A DNA stretch of 64,000 nt from Pseudomonadota bacterium (GTDB lineage Bacteria > Pseudomonadota > Gammaproteobacteria > Burkholderiales > Burkholderiaceae_C). The stretch lies in the NCBI GenBank assembly GCA_021799355.1, contig JAJZAQ010000004.1:1-64000 (forward strand). The letters are read 5' to 3'. Position numbers and translations under genes: made by a program. Shown piece after piece: positions 10,721 through 19,520 of this stretch; the stretch's first letter is position 1; every line of letters begins with the position of its first letter. The notes below the pieces were generated by a model. That model was not told the origin of the DNA. It worked only from the letters and a program-made list of their open reading frames with translations, and did not search any database.

Positions 10721-10827
10721 GCCCCAAGCATACGGCCTGACGTCCTATGCGTCGGCTAAGACACGCTGCCTAGAGTTCACCTCACGCCAATCGGCGTTGT
10801 GTTCAACCGCTTTCAGGGAGTCTCATC

Positions 10828-11166
10828 ATGATCATGCGCAAATCCACCCTCGTCGTTGCCACCCTTGCTCTGGCTTCGGCTGCGGCCGGGGTCAGCGTCT
10901 ACGCCGCCGGGCAGCAGGGCAACGACGCCCGCGTCATCTCCGGCGCCAAGGTCAGCCTGGCGCAGGCCGTCACCGCCGCCGAGCAGCACATCGGCGGCAC
11001 CGCGTCCAAGGCCGAAGTCGAAGCGCACAACGGCAAGCTGGTGTACGACGTCGAGGTGGTCAAAGGCCCGCAGGTGTTCGACGTCAAGGTCAGCCCGGAT
11101 CAAGGCACGGTGATCGCCTCGGCTGAGGACAAGGCCGACCACGACGATCACGACCATCAGGACTGA
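10828..11166 (+). CDS. Secreted PepSY-domain protein
   Basis: 112-residue exported protein: signal peptide of about 27 residues ending near VYAA, then one PepSY domain (SLAQAVTAAEQHIGG, then YDVEVV and FDVKVSPDQGTV), and a His/Asp-rich tail DHDDHDHQD that could bind metal ions. PepSY proteins of this size often sit beside two-component systems in betaproteobacteria and are thought to act in the periplasm as sensors or inhibitors. This one precedes the PAP2-efflux-TCS operon by 119 bases, with a hairpin in between. The ATG follows CAGGGAG; a second ATG lies two codons downstream. Confidence 0.83.
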   Translation: MIMRKSTLVVATLALASAAAGVSVYAAGQQGNDARVISGAKVSLAQAVTAAEQHIGGTASKAEVEAHNGKLVYDVEVVKGPQVFDVKVSPDQGTVIASAEDKADHDDHDHQD

Positions 11167-11180
11167 GCGTCCGCCCTGCC

Positions 11181-11220
11181 CCGCCCGCGTCGCGCGGGCG
11201 GCTCCCCCAACCCCTTTTTT
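11181..11220 (+). terminator. GC-rich hairpin after the PepSY gene, possible weak terminator
   Basis: A perfect 9-bp stem CCGCCCGCG/CGCGGGCGG with a TCG loop at 11181-11201, followed 13 bases later by a T6 run. The distance to the T run is too long for a classical intrinsic terminator, so this may be an attenuator or a 3'-end stabiliser separating the PepSY transcript from the downstream operon. Confidence 0.4.
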
Positions 11221-11285
11221 CACCCCCTCGTGCGCTGCCGCGATGCGGCGCGCACGCGGCACGCCCTGACGCTTCGATCGAACCC

Positions 11286-11900
11286 ATGCTCACCCCGCCC
11301 GCCTCCTGGAACGCCGTCAACCTCGGTCTTTATCTGCACTGGGCCGCGTCCGGCTCGGCCGGTGCGGTGAGCATCGGCATCGCCCGCGTGCTGGCCGAAT
11401 ACGCCATCGCCGCCGTGCCGCTGCTGCTGGTGTGGGGCTGGCTGCGCCAGCCTGCCGGGCGCGCCGCGCTGCTGCAGGCCACCGCCGCCGCGCTGCTCGC
11501 CCTCGGCGTCAACCAGCTCATCGGCACGGTGTTTTTCGAGCCGCGGCCGTTTGCCATCGGCTTGGGGCCTGCGCTGCTCGCGCACGCGCCCGACAGCGGC
11601 TTCCCGAGCGACCACGTCACCGTGCTGGCGGCGGTGGCCGTGAGCCTGCTGCTGCACCCCGCCTGGCGCCGCACCGGCATGCTGCTGGCGGCGCTGGCTG
11701 CCGCGGTGGCGTGGGCGCGGGTGTATCTAGGCGTGCACTGGCCGCTGGACATGGTCGGTGCGGTGATCGTCGGCGGCGCGACGGCGCTCGCGCTGCACGC
11801 CGCGCGCCGCCTGCTCATCGCGCCGCTGCTGCCGCCGCTGCTGCGCCTGTACCGCTGGCTGTTTGCCCGCGGCATCCAACGCGGCTGGGCGCTGTTTTGA
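11286..11900 (+). CDS. PAP2-superfamily phosphatase, undecaprenyl-diphosphatase-like
   Basis: Integral membrane phosphatase, 204 aa with about five transmembrane helices. The three PAP2 signatures are present: FFEPRP (motif 1, lacking the usual Lys at the expected spacing), PSDH (motif 2; classical PSGH has G) and ARVYLGVHWPLD (motif 3). PSDH is typical of BcrC/UppP-like undecaprenyl-diphosphate phosphatases, so lipid-carrier recycling is the likely role. Its stop overlaps the start of the outer-membrane efflux gene by one base, making it the first gene of a six-gene operon. Confidence 0.86.
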   Translation: MLTPPASWNAVNLGLYLHWAASGSAGAVSIGIARVLAEYAIAAVPLLLVWGWLRQPAGRAALLQATAAALLALGVNQLIGTVFFEPRPFAIGLGPALLAHAPDSGFPSDHVTVLAAVAVSLLLHPAWRRTGMLLAALAAAVAWARVYLGVHWPLDMVGAVIVGGATALALHAARRLLIAPLLPPLLRLYRWLFARGIQRGWALF

Positions 11901-13312
11901 TGCTCTCCCGACGATCGACCATGTTCCCGTCCTCCGTCCCCCGTCTGCCGGCCGCGTTGCTCGCCGCGCTGCTGCTCGCCGGTTGCGCCAGCTATCGGCC
12001 CGAGCCGCTGCCGGCCTCTGCCGATCTGGCCGCCTCGACCACTCAACTGCGCGTGGCGCGTGGCGATCTGGCGCTGCCGGCGCTGGCGCACTACCGCTTC
12101 GACCCGGCAGCGCCGCTGGACGCCACCGGGCTGGCGATCCTCGCCGTGCTCAACAACCCGCAGCTCAAGGCCGAACGCGCCAAGGCCGGCGTGGCGCACG
12201 CGCAGGCGTTCGACGCCGGGCTGCTTCCCGATCCGCAACTGGGTTTTTCGCAGGACTTTCCGGGCAACAGCGCCGGGGCGACGACCTCGGCGTACAACCT
12301 CGGGCTGTCGTATGACTTCGCCGCGTTGATCACCCACTTCGCCGCGCAGCGCGCCGCCGGTCACGCCGCGCAGCAGGTCGATCTGCAGCTGCTGTGGGCC
12401 GAGTGGCAGACGGTGGCGCAGGCGCGACTGCTCTACACCCAGATCAGCGCCAACACCGCGCGGCTCGATCTGCTGCGGCAGGAGCGCGCGTTGTTCGAGC
12501 AGCGGCTGACGCGCGCGCAGGCGGCGCTGGCGCAAGGCAATCTCACCCGCATCGACGTCGATGCCCAGCTCGTGCCACTGCAGGCGCTGACCCAGACCAT
12601 CCAGTCGCTGCAGCGCCGCCAGCTCGCCTTGCAGGCGCAGCTGCACGCCCTGCTCGGGCTGCAGCCCGATGCGCCGCTGCAGCTGGCCGCGCCGGCGCCC
12701 GAACCCATCCCCGTCGCCGAGCAGATCGGCGCCGCGCTGCGTGAGCTGCCGCACCGCCGCCCCGATCTGCTGGCGCTGCAGGCCGGCTACCAGGCGCAGG
12801 AGCAAAAACTGCGGCAAGCGGTGCTGGCACAGTTTCCGGCGTTTCAACTCGGCTTCACGCGCGCGCGAGACACGGGCGGGGTCAACACCATCGGCTTTGG
12901 CGTGAGCATCAGCCTGCCGCTGTTCAACCGCAACCAGGGCACGATCGCCGTGCAGCGCGCCACCCGCGCGCAACTGCGCGCCGCCTACCAGGCGCGGCTC
13001 GATCAGGCGGTGGCCGACGTGCGCCAGGCGCAGGACGATCTGGCGCTGCTGCAGCGCCAGCGGCAGGCGCTGCAGTCGGCGCTGCCGGCGCTGCAGGCGG
13101 CCGACGCCGCCGCGCAGCAGGCGCTGCAACACGGCACGATCAGTCTGCTGGCGTTCATCGCCCAACGCAAGGCCCTACTCGACCAGCAGCTCGCGTTGCA
13201 AGCCAACGCCGAGCAGATCGCCGAGCAGACGCTGGCGCTGCAACTGCTCACCGGGCTTGGCCCGTACCGCCCTGCCGCTGCCCAACCCACCGCACTCGCT
13301 CACCAACCATGA
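11900..13312 (+). CDS. Outer-membrane efflux lipoprotein, TolC/OprM family
   Basis: Outer-membrane channel of a tripartite pump. 470 aa from the ATG overlapping the PAP2 stop; an alternative ATG seven codons later (MFPSSV) is equally possible. A lipoprotein signal peptide ends with the lipobox LLAGC. The body is Ala/Gln/Leu-rich with two repeated alpha-helical OEP halves; each half has the NPQLKAERAKAG or RRPDLLALQAGY type motif. The ORF track's 626-residue version includes a shadow inside the PAP2 gene. It overlaps the fusion-protein gene by 4 bases. Confidence 0.9.
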   Translation: MLSRRSTMFPSSVPRLPAALLAALLLAGCASYRPEPLPASADLAASTTQLRVARGDLALPALAHYRFDPAAPLDATGLAILAVLNNPQLKAERAKAGVAHAQAFDAGLLPDPQLGFSQDFPGNSAGATTSAYNLGLSYDFAALITHFAAQRAAGHAAQQVDLQLLWAEWQTVAQARLLYTQISANTARLDLLRQERALFEQRLTRAQAALAQGNLTRIDVDAQLVPLQALTQTIQSLQRRQLALQAQLHALLGLQPDAPLQLAAPAPEPIPVAEQIGAALRELPHRRPDLLALQAGYQAQEQKLRQAVLAQFPAFQLGFTRARDTGGVNTIGFGVSISLPLFNRNQGTIAVQRATRAQLRAAYQARLDQAVADVRQAQDDLALLQRQRQALQSALPALQAADAAAQQALQHGTISLLAFIAQRKALLDQQLALQANAEQIAEQTLALQLLTGLGPYRPAAAQPTALAHQP

Positions 13313-14355
13313 CCCTGCTTCGCCTCCGCCCCCTGCTGCTCGCCGCCGCGTTGCTGCCTGCAGCCGTGCTGCCCGCCGTGCGCGCCGCCGAAGTGTCGGC
13401 GGCCGTGGTCACCGCGCCGCTGCAGCGCGGCGAGTTGCTGCACACCCTGCGCGCGTTCGCCACGGTGCAAGTGCCGACCAGCGCGACGCAGACCGTCACC
13501 TTTCCCCGACCGCTGCGGGTGCTGGCCGTGGACGTGCACCCCGGACAGGCGGTGCGCCGCGGGCAGACGCTGGCGCTGCTGGCCGCCGACGCCGCGAGCA
13601 GCCTGGCCTGGGCGCAGGCGCAAAACGCCGTGCGCTTTGCCCGCGACGAGCTCGACCGCCAGCTCGCGCTGCAGGCGCAGCAACTGGCGACGCAATCGCA
13701 GGTCGATGCCGCGCGCAAGGCGCTGGCCGACGCGCAGGCGCAACTGCAGGCGCTGCAGCAGCAAGGCGCCGGGCAGGCGCAGACCGCCGTCACCGCCCCG
13801 TTCGACGGCGTGGTGCTGGCCGTGTCGGCGGCGCCGGGCGATGTGCTCGCCGCCGGCAGTCCGCTGCTGCAGCTCGGCCGCGCCGGCAGCGTGCAGGCCG
13901 CAGCCAGCGTGCCGCCGGAAGACGCGGCGCGGCTGCAGCCGGGGCAGGCGGTGCGGCTGACCGCGGTGTTCGACCCGCAGCGGCAATGGCTGGGCACGCT
14001 GCGCAGCGTCGGTGCCGCGGTCGATGCCAAGACGCAGCGGCTGCCGCTGCTCATCGCGCTGCCGGCGCAGCCCGCGCCGCCGCCAGCAGGCACGGCGCTG
14101 CAGGCCGACATCGTGCTCGGCCGCTGGCGCGGCTGGGTGGTGCCGCGCGACGCCGTGCTGCAGGACGCGCACGGCGCCTACGTTTACCAGGACGACCACG
14201 GCAAGGCGCGCCGCGTGCCGGTGCACATCGCCCTCGACGCCGGGCTGCAGACCGGCATCACCGGGCCGGTCGACCCGGCGCTGCCGCTGGTGGTGCAAGG
14301 CAACGACGTGCTGCGCCCCGGCATGGCGCTGCGCGTGCAGGGGGGCGGCCGATGA
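13309..14355 (+). CDS. RND efflux membrane-fusion (periplasmic adaptor) protein
   Basis: Periplasmic adaptor joining the RND pump to the outer-membrane channel. 348 aa with a signal peptide of about 27 residues. A lipoyl-type half motif (VHPGQAVRRGQTLALL), an Ala/Gln coiled-coil hairpin (about residues 85-155), the second lipoyl half (APFDGVVLAVSAAPGDVLAAG) and a beta-barrel domain follow in the usual order. No His/Met-rich metal site stands out, so drug or lipid export is at least as likely as metal efflux. Overlaps both neighbours by 4 bases (ATGA), so the genes are translationally coupled. Confidence 0.91.
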   Translation: MTLLRLRPLLLAAALLPAAVLPAVRAAEVSAAVVTAPLQRGELLHTLRAFATVQVPTSATQTVTFPRPLRVLAVDVHPGQAVRRGQTLALLAADAASSLAWAQAQNAVRFARDELDRQLALQAQQLATQSQVDAARKALADAQAQLQALQQQGAGQAQTAVTAPFDGVVLAVSAAPGDVLAAGSPLLQLGRAGSVQAAASVPPEDAARLQPGQAVRLTAVFDPQRQWLGTLRSVGAAVDAKTQRLPLLIALPAQPAPPPAGTALQADIVLGRWRGWVVPRDAVLQDAHGAYVYQDDHGKARRVPVHIALDAGLQTGITGPVDPALPLVVQGNDVLRPGMALRVQGGGR

Positions 14356-17300
14356 GCGCGGCGTCGCTGTGGCTGCAGCGGCACCGCCGCTCGGTGCTGT
14401 TTTTGCTCGCGCTGCTGGCCGCAGGCGGGGTGTTTGCCGCGTTCAAACTGCCGGTCGGGCTGTTTCCCAACGTGGACTTTCCGCGCGTGGTGGTCAGCGC
14501 CGACGCCGGCGACCGCCCGGCCAGCCAGATGATGCTGCAGGTCACGCAGCCGCTGGAGCAGGCGGTGCGGCATGTGCCCGGCGTGGTCGATGTGCGCTCG
14601 ACCACCAGCCGCGGCAGCGCCGACATTTCGGTGAGCTTCGACTGGGGCACGCCGATGGCGCTGGCCGCGGTGCAGGTCAACGAGGCAGTGGCGCAAATGC
14701 TGCCGCAGCTGCCGCCGGGCACGCGCTTGAGCACCAAACGCATGGACCCGACGGTCGATCCGGTGATCGCCTACAGCCTGACGTCGGCGCAGCTGTCGCC
14801 GGTGCAGCTCTACGACTTGGCCGAGTTCCAGCTGCGGCCGCTGCTGTCCAGCATCCCCGGCGTGGCGCGGGTGCAGGTGCAGGGCGGCGCGCGCGAGGAA
14901 ATCCACGTCGTGCTCGACCCGCTCAAGCTGCAGGCGCTGGGGCTGGCGGTCACCGACGTCAGCCGCGCCATCGCTGCAGCTAATGGGGTGCAGGCCGTCG
15001 GCCATTTGCAGGATCGCTACAAACTGCTGCTGGCGCTGGCCGACTCGCGGCTGCACGACACCCGGCAGATTGGTGACATCGTGCTGCGCGCCAGCCCCGG
15101 CGACGTGGTGCGGCTGAAAGACGTCGCGCGCATTACCCGCAGCAGCGTGCCGCAGTGGGTGCGGATCACCGCGGACGGCAAGGATGCGGTGCTGCTCAAC
15201 ATCTACCAGCAGCCCGGCGGCAATACGGTGAAAATCGCCGGCGAGGTGCGCCACCTGCTGGCGCGCACGCCCTTGCCGCCCGGCGTGCATCTGGCCAATT
15301 GGTACGACCAGAGCACGCTGGTCGTCGACAGCGCAGCCAGCGTGCGCGACGCCATTCTCATCGGCGTGGTGCTCGCCGGCCTGGTGCTGCTGCTGTTTTT
15401 GCGCAGCCTGAAAATCACCCTGATTGCGATGATCACCGTGCCTGCGGTGCTCGCCGCCACCGTGGTGCTGCTGTACGCGCTGGGCATGAGTTTCAACATC
15501 ATGACCCTGGGCGGCATGGCCGCCGCGGTCGGCCTGGTGATCGACGACGCGATTGTGATGAGCGAGCACATCGTGCGCCGGCTGGCCGAATCGCCCTCTG
15601 GCGACGCCGCGCAGCGCCACGGCGGCATCCTGCACGCGGCGATGGAATACCTGCGGCCGCTGGCCGGGTCGAGCGCATCGACGGTGGTGATTTTTCTGCC
15701 GCTGGCGTTTCTCTCCGGCGTCACCGGGGCGTTTTTCAAGGCGCTGTCGCTGACCATGGCCGCGGCGCTGGTGATTTCGTTTTTCGTCGCCTGGCTGGCG
15801 GTGCCGCTGCTGGCCGACAGACTGCTCAAGCCCCGCGACATTGCGCGGCAGGCGCAGCGCGAGCATGGCCGCTGGCTGGCCGCGGTGCAGCGCGGGTATG
15901 CCCGGGTGCTCGGCGCCGTGCTGCGCCGGCCGGCGCTGGCCTTGCTGGGTCTTGCGCCGCTGCTGGTGGCCGGCTGGCTGGCGTACCAGCATGTGGGCAG
16001 CGGCTTCATGCCGCACATGGACGAAGGCGGCTTCATCCTCGACTACCGCACCCCGCCGGGCACCTCGCTGGCCGAGACCGATCGCATCCTGCGTCAGGTC
16101 GAGCACATCCTGCTCACCACCCCGGAGGTGCAGACCTTCTCGCGCCGCACCGGCGCGCAACTGGGTGGCGGCGTCACCGAGGCCAACGAGGGCGACTTTT
16201 TCGTGCGCCTAAAGCCGCCGCCGCGCAAATCGATCGACGCGGTGATGGAAGCCGTGCGCCAGCGCATCGAAACCCAGGTGCCCGGGGTGAAGATCGAGCT
16301 GGCGCAGCTGATGGAAGACCTGATCGGCGACCTCACTGCCGTGCCGCAACCGGTGGAAATCAAAATCTTCGACGACAACCCGCAGCAGCTCGCCGCGCTG
16401 GCGCACCGCACCGCGGCGGCCATCGCCCGCATTCCCGGCATTGTCGATGTGCGCAGCGGCATCAAGCCGGCCGGTGACGCGCTGGACATCCGCATCGACC
16501 CGACCCGCGCCGCGCTCGAAGGCGTGGACCCGCAGCAAGTCGAGCAACAGCTGCGCACCCTGGTCGGCGGCAGCGTGGTCACGCACATCGAACAGGGGCC
16601 GAAAATGGTCGGTGTGCGGCTGTGGACGCCCGGCAGCCTGCGCCAGACCACCGACGAGATCGCGCAGCTGCCGCTGCGCGCCCCCGACGGCCATGTGTTC
16701 ACGCTGCAGCGCGTCGCCAGCCTACGGGTCATCACCGGCCAGCCGGAAATCCACCGCGAAAACTTGAAGGCGATGGCCGCGGTGACCGCGCGCATCAGCG
16801 GCCGCGATCTGGGCTCGACCATCGCCGCGGTCAAGCGGGTGATCGACGCCCCCGGCGCCTTCCCGCCCGGCGTTTACGTGCAGCTCGGCGGGCTGTACAA
16901 GCAGCAGCAAATCGCCTTCCACGGCCTGGTGCAGGTGCTGGCCGCGGCGGTGCTGCTGGTGTTTTTGCTGCTGCTGTTCCTGTACGAGCGCTTCCGGGTG
17001 GCGATCACCATCCTGGCGATGCCGCTGCTGGCGCTGCCGGCGGTGTTCATCGGGCTGTGGGCCGCAGGCATCGAACTCAACATTTCGGCGATGATGGGCA
17101 TGACCATGATCGTCGGTATCGTCACCGAAGTCGCCATTTTTTACTTCAGCGAGGTGCAAACCTTGCTGCGGCAGCAGCCTGGGCAGCCGCTGGACGCGGC
17201 GCTGATCGCCGCCGGGCAGAACCGGCTGCGGCCGATCGCGATGACCACGCTGGCGGCCATCCTCACCCTGCTGCCGCTCGCCTTCGCCCTCGGCCAGGGC

Positions 17301-17459
17301 TCGGCGATGCAGCAGCCGCTGGCCGTGGCCATCATCGCCGGGCTGATGGTGCAGATGCCGCTGGTGCTGCTGCTCATGCCGGTGCTGTTCAAGCTGCTGC
17401 GCGGTCGCCTGCACGATGACACAGGCGACAATGCCAGCACACCCGCGACAACTGCCTGA
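14352..17459 (+). CDS. RND-family efflux permease
   Basis: Proton-driven inner-membrane pump, 1035 aa with the RND layout: helix 1 near residue 15, a large periplasmic porter loop, helices 2-6 (about 330-500), a second porter loop, helices 8-12 (about 850-1020). The TM4 segment GLVIDDAIV has the paired aspartates of hydrophobe/amphiphile pumps rather than the single-Asp CzcA pattern; the N-terminal FPNVDFPRVVVSADAGDRPA resembles less-studied RND branches. Start MSAASLWLQRH was chosen for its 4-base overlap with the adaptor gene; the upstream part of the ORF-track frame is shadow. Substrate unknown. Confidence 0.92.
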   Translation: MSAASLWLQRHRRSVLFLLALLAAGGVFAAFKLPVGLFPNVDFPRVVVSADAGDRPASQMMLQVTQPLEQAVRHVPGVVDVRSTTSRGSADISVSFDWGTPMALAAVQVNEAVAQMLPQLPPGTRLSTKRMDPTVDPVIAYSLTSAQLSPVQLYDLAEFQLRPLLSSIPGVARVQVQGGAREEIHVVLDPLKLQALGLAVTDVSRAIAAANGVQAVGHLQDRYKLLLALADSRLHDTRQIGDIVLRASPGDVVRLKDVARITRSSVPQWVRITADGKDAVLLNIYQQPGGNTVKIAGEVRHLLARTPLPPGVHLANWYDQSTLVVDSAASVRDAILIGVVLAGLVLLLFLRSLKITLIAMITVPAVLAATVVLLYALGMSFNIMTLGGMAAAVGLVIDDAIVMSEHIVRRLAESPSGDAAQRHGGILHAAMEYLRPLAGSSASTVVIFLPLAFLSGVTGAFFKALSLTMAAALVISFFVAWLAVPLLADRLLKPRDIARQAQREHGRWLAAVQRGYARVLGAVLRRPALALLGLAPLLVAGWLAYQHVGSGFMPHMDEGGFILDYRTPPGTSLAETDRILRQVEHILLTTPEVQTFSRRTGAQLGGGVTEANEGDFFVRLKPPPRKSIDAVMEAVRQRIETQVPGVKIELAQLMEDLIGDLTAVPQPVEIKIFDDNPQQLAALAHRTAAAIARIPGIVDVRSGIKPAGDALDIRIDPTRAALEGVDPQQVEQQLRTLVGGSVVTHIEQGPKMVGVRLWTPGSLRQTTDEIAQLPLRAPDGHVFTLQRVASLRVITGQPEIHRENLKAMAAVTARISGRDLGSTIAAVKRVIDAPGAFPPGVYVQLGGLYKQQQIAFHGLVQVLAAAVLLVFLLLLFLYERFRVAITILAMPLLALPAVFIGLWAAGIELNISAMMGMTMIVGIVTEVAIFYFSEVQTLLRQQPGQPLDAALIAAGQNRLRPIAMTTLAAILTLLPLAFALGQGSAMQQPLAVAIIAGLMVQMPLVLLLMPVLFKLLRGRLHDDTGDNASTPATTA

Positions 17460-17472
17460 CCGGGAGCTCCCC

Positions 17473-18168
17473 ATGCGCATCCTGCTCGTCGAAGATGACC
17501 ACATGCTCGGCAGCGCCACCCGTCAGGCGCTGCGCGACGCCGCGCACGCCGTCGATTGGGTGCTCGACGGCGCCTCGGCGCTGGCCGCGGCGCAAGGCGG
17601 CGAGTACGAGCTGATGCTGCTCGACCTCGGCCTGCCCAAGCGCGACGGCCTGTCGGTGCTGCAGGCGCTGCGTCAGGCCGGCAGCCGCCTGCCCATCCTC
17701 ATCCTCACCGCGCGTGACGCGCTGGAAGACCGGGTGCGCGGGCTGGACCTGGGCGCTGACGACTATCTGGTCAAACCGTTCGAGAGCGCCGAGCTGTTGG
17801 CACGCATCCGCGCCGTCGCCCGCCGCCAGGGCGGGCAGGCTGCGCCGGTGCTGAGCAACGGCGTGCTCGAACTCGACCCGGTGACGCGCGAGGTGCGCTA
17901 CCAGGGCCAGACGCAGCGGCTGACCGCACGCGAATACGCCCTGCTCCACGCTCTGCTGCTGCGCCCCGGGGCGATTCTGTCGCGCAGCGAACTCGAAGAC
18001 CGCATCTACGGCTGGAACGAGGAAGTGGAGAGCAACGCAGTGGAATTCCTCATCCACAGCCTGCGCAAAAAGCTCGCGCCCGAGGTCATCAAAAACGTGC
18101 GCGGCGTGGGCTGGCTGGTGCCGCGGGTCGAGCCGGGCAGCACGGCCGACGGGCCCGACGCGCAATGA
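17473..18168 (+). CDS. OmpR/QseB-type response regulator
   Basis: 231-residue DNA-binding regulator. Receiver domain: acidic pair ED-D at residues 7-9, phosphoacceptor Asp51 in LLDLGLP, conserved Thr in ILTARDA and Lys in YLVKPF. The C-terminal winged-helix domain covers about residues 130-225. The start MRILLVEDD follows GGGAGCTCCCC; the ORF track begins 19 codons earlier inside the RND gene. It lies 13 bases after the pump gene and overlaps the kinase gene by 4 bases, so the pump operon carries its own two-component system. Confidence 0.94.
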   Translation: MRILLVEDDHMLGSATRQALRDAAHAVDWVLDGASALAAAQGGEYELMLLDLGLPKRDGLSVLQALRQAGSRLPILILTARDALEDRVRGLDLGADDYLVKPFESAELLARIRAVARRQGGQAAPVLSNGVLELDPVTREVRYQGQTQRLTAREYALLHALLLRPGAILSRSELEDRIYGWNEEVESNAVEFLIHSLRKKLAPEVIKNVRGVGWLVPRVEPGSTADGPDAQ

Positions 18169-19520
18169 AGCCGATCGCCGCGTTGCGCCACTGGGCCGCG
18201 CAATCGCTGCTGCGGCGGTTGTGGCTGTGGATGACGGTCAGCGTGGTCGCCGTCGGCCTCGGCACCGCGGCGCTGTCGTACTTTTTCGCCTACGAAGAAG
18301 CCTACGAATTGCAGGACGCGCAACTGCGCCAGATCGCCAGCCTGGTGCACCGCTGGGGCGAGGTACCGGGCAACGCCTTGACACCGGCCGGCGCCGACGT
18401 GGACAAGGACGCGCGCATCATCGTCCAGCGCCTGGGCGCACCGCCCGGCCCGCAGGGGCTGAACCTTCCGCCCGATCTGCCTGACGGCATGCAGGTGGTG
18501 CACGCCGACGGCCACGACTGGCGGGTGTTCGTGCGACCGGGCCCGAGCGGGCGCATCGCCGTGGCGCAGCGCACCGACCTGCGCAGCGACGCCGCGATCG
18601 ACAGCGCCCAGCGCACGCTGTTCCCGCTGCTGGCGCTGGTGCCGCTGCTGGCGCTGCTCGCCGCAGTGGTAGTGCGGCGCGCGCTGCGGCCCCTGCGGCA
18701 ACTGGCGCACGGCGTGGACGCGCGCAACGAAGCCGACCTGCAGCCCCTGCCCGAAGCCGACGTACCGCACGAAATCCTGCCCTTCGTGCATTCCATCAAC
18801 CGTCTGCTGGCGCGGCTGGCGGCGGCGATGGAGCAGCAACGTCGCTTCGTCGCCGACGCCGCGCACGAACTGCGCACGCCGATTGCCGTGCTCAGCATGC
18901 AGGTGGACAACCTCAAGCCGCTGCAGCTGCCGCCCGCAGCACAGGAGCGCGTCAGCGCGCTGCAGCAAGGCCTACGCCGCGCCCGCGCCGTGGTCGAGCA
19001 GTTGCTCAGCCTGGCACGCTCACAGGGCGGGCAGGCCGTGCACTGGCAGCAGGTCGATGCCGTTGCCGTCCTGCGCGACGTCATCGCCGACCTGCTGCCG
19101 CTGGCCGAAAGCCGCGACATCGACCTCGGCCTGGACCACGCCGACGCGCTGCAACTGCGCACCGACCCCGCGCTGCTCTACACCCTGCTGCGCAACGCCA
19201 CCGACAACGCCGTGCGCTACACCCCGAGCGGCGGGCGGGTCGATCTGCGGCTGCGGCAGGACGGCAACACCGCAGTGTTCGAGGTGCAGGACACCGGCCC
19301 GGGCATCGCGCCCGAGGACATCGAGCGCGTGTTCTCCCCCTTCGTGCGCCTGCCCGGCGCAGCAGGCGAAGGCAGCGGCCTGGGCCTGTCCATCGCCCGC
19401 CAGATCGCTCTGCGGCTAGGCGGTGAGGTCACCCTGAGCAATGCCCCCGCTGGCGGCCTGATCCTGCGCTACCGCCAGCCGATCGAGCCTGTCAACGGAC
19501 CAAAATCCAATCCGAATTGA
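18165..19520 (+). CDS. Sensor histidine kinase, QseC/PmrB-like
   Basis: 451-residue membrane kinase. TM1 is about residues 20-42, a periplasmic sensor loop of about 105 residues follows, and TM2 is about 148-168. The H-box is ADAAHELRTPIAVL. The ATPase has N-box NATDNAVRYTP, the DTGPGIAPED loop and GSGLGLSIA. The HAMP-like linker is short. Partner of the overlapping response regulator. Its likely input is an envelope signal, possibly relayed by the PepSY protein upstream of the operon. Immediately after its stop the base composition drops sharply. Confidence 0.93.
   Translation: MKPIAALRHWAAQSLLRRLWLWMTVSVVAVGLGTAALSYFFAYEEAYELQDAQLRQIASLVHRWGEVPGNALTPAGADVDKDARIIVQRLGAPPGPQGLNLPPDLPDGMQVVHADGHDWRVFVRPGPSGRIAVAQRTDLRSDAAIDSAQRTLFPLLALVPLLALLAAVVVRRALRPLRQLAHGVDARNEADLQPLPEADVPHEILPFVHSINRLLARLAAAMEQQRRFVADAAHELRTPIAVLSMQVDNLKPLQLPPAAQERVSALQQGLRRARAVVEQLLSLARSQGGQAVHWQQVDAVAVLRDVIADLLPLAESRDIDLGLDHADALQLRTDPALLYTLLRNATDNAVRYTPSGGRVDLRLRQDGNTAVFEVQDTGPGIAPEDIERVFSPFVRLPGAAGEGSGLGLSIARQIALRLGGEVTLSNAPAGGLILRYRQPIEPVNGPKSNPN

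Noticed and set aside
6879-10727. 1282-residue minus-strand frame covering ppc and the patatin gene
   Set aside because: Antisense shadow of GC-rich genes; both ppc and the patatin gene have full catalytic motifs in their own frames.
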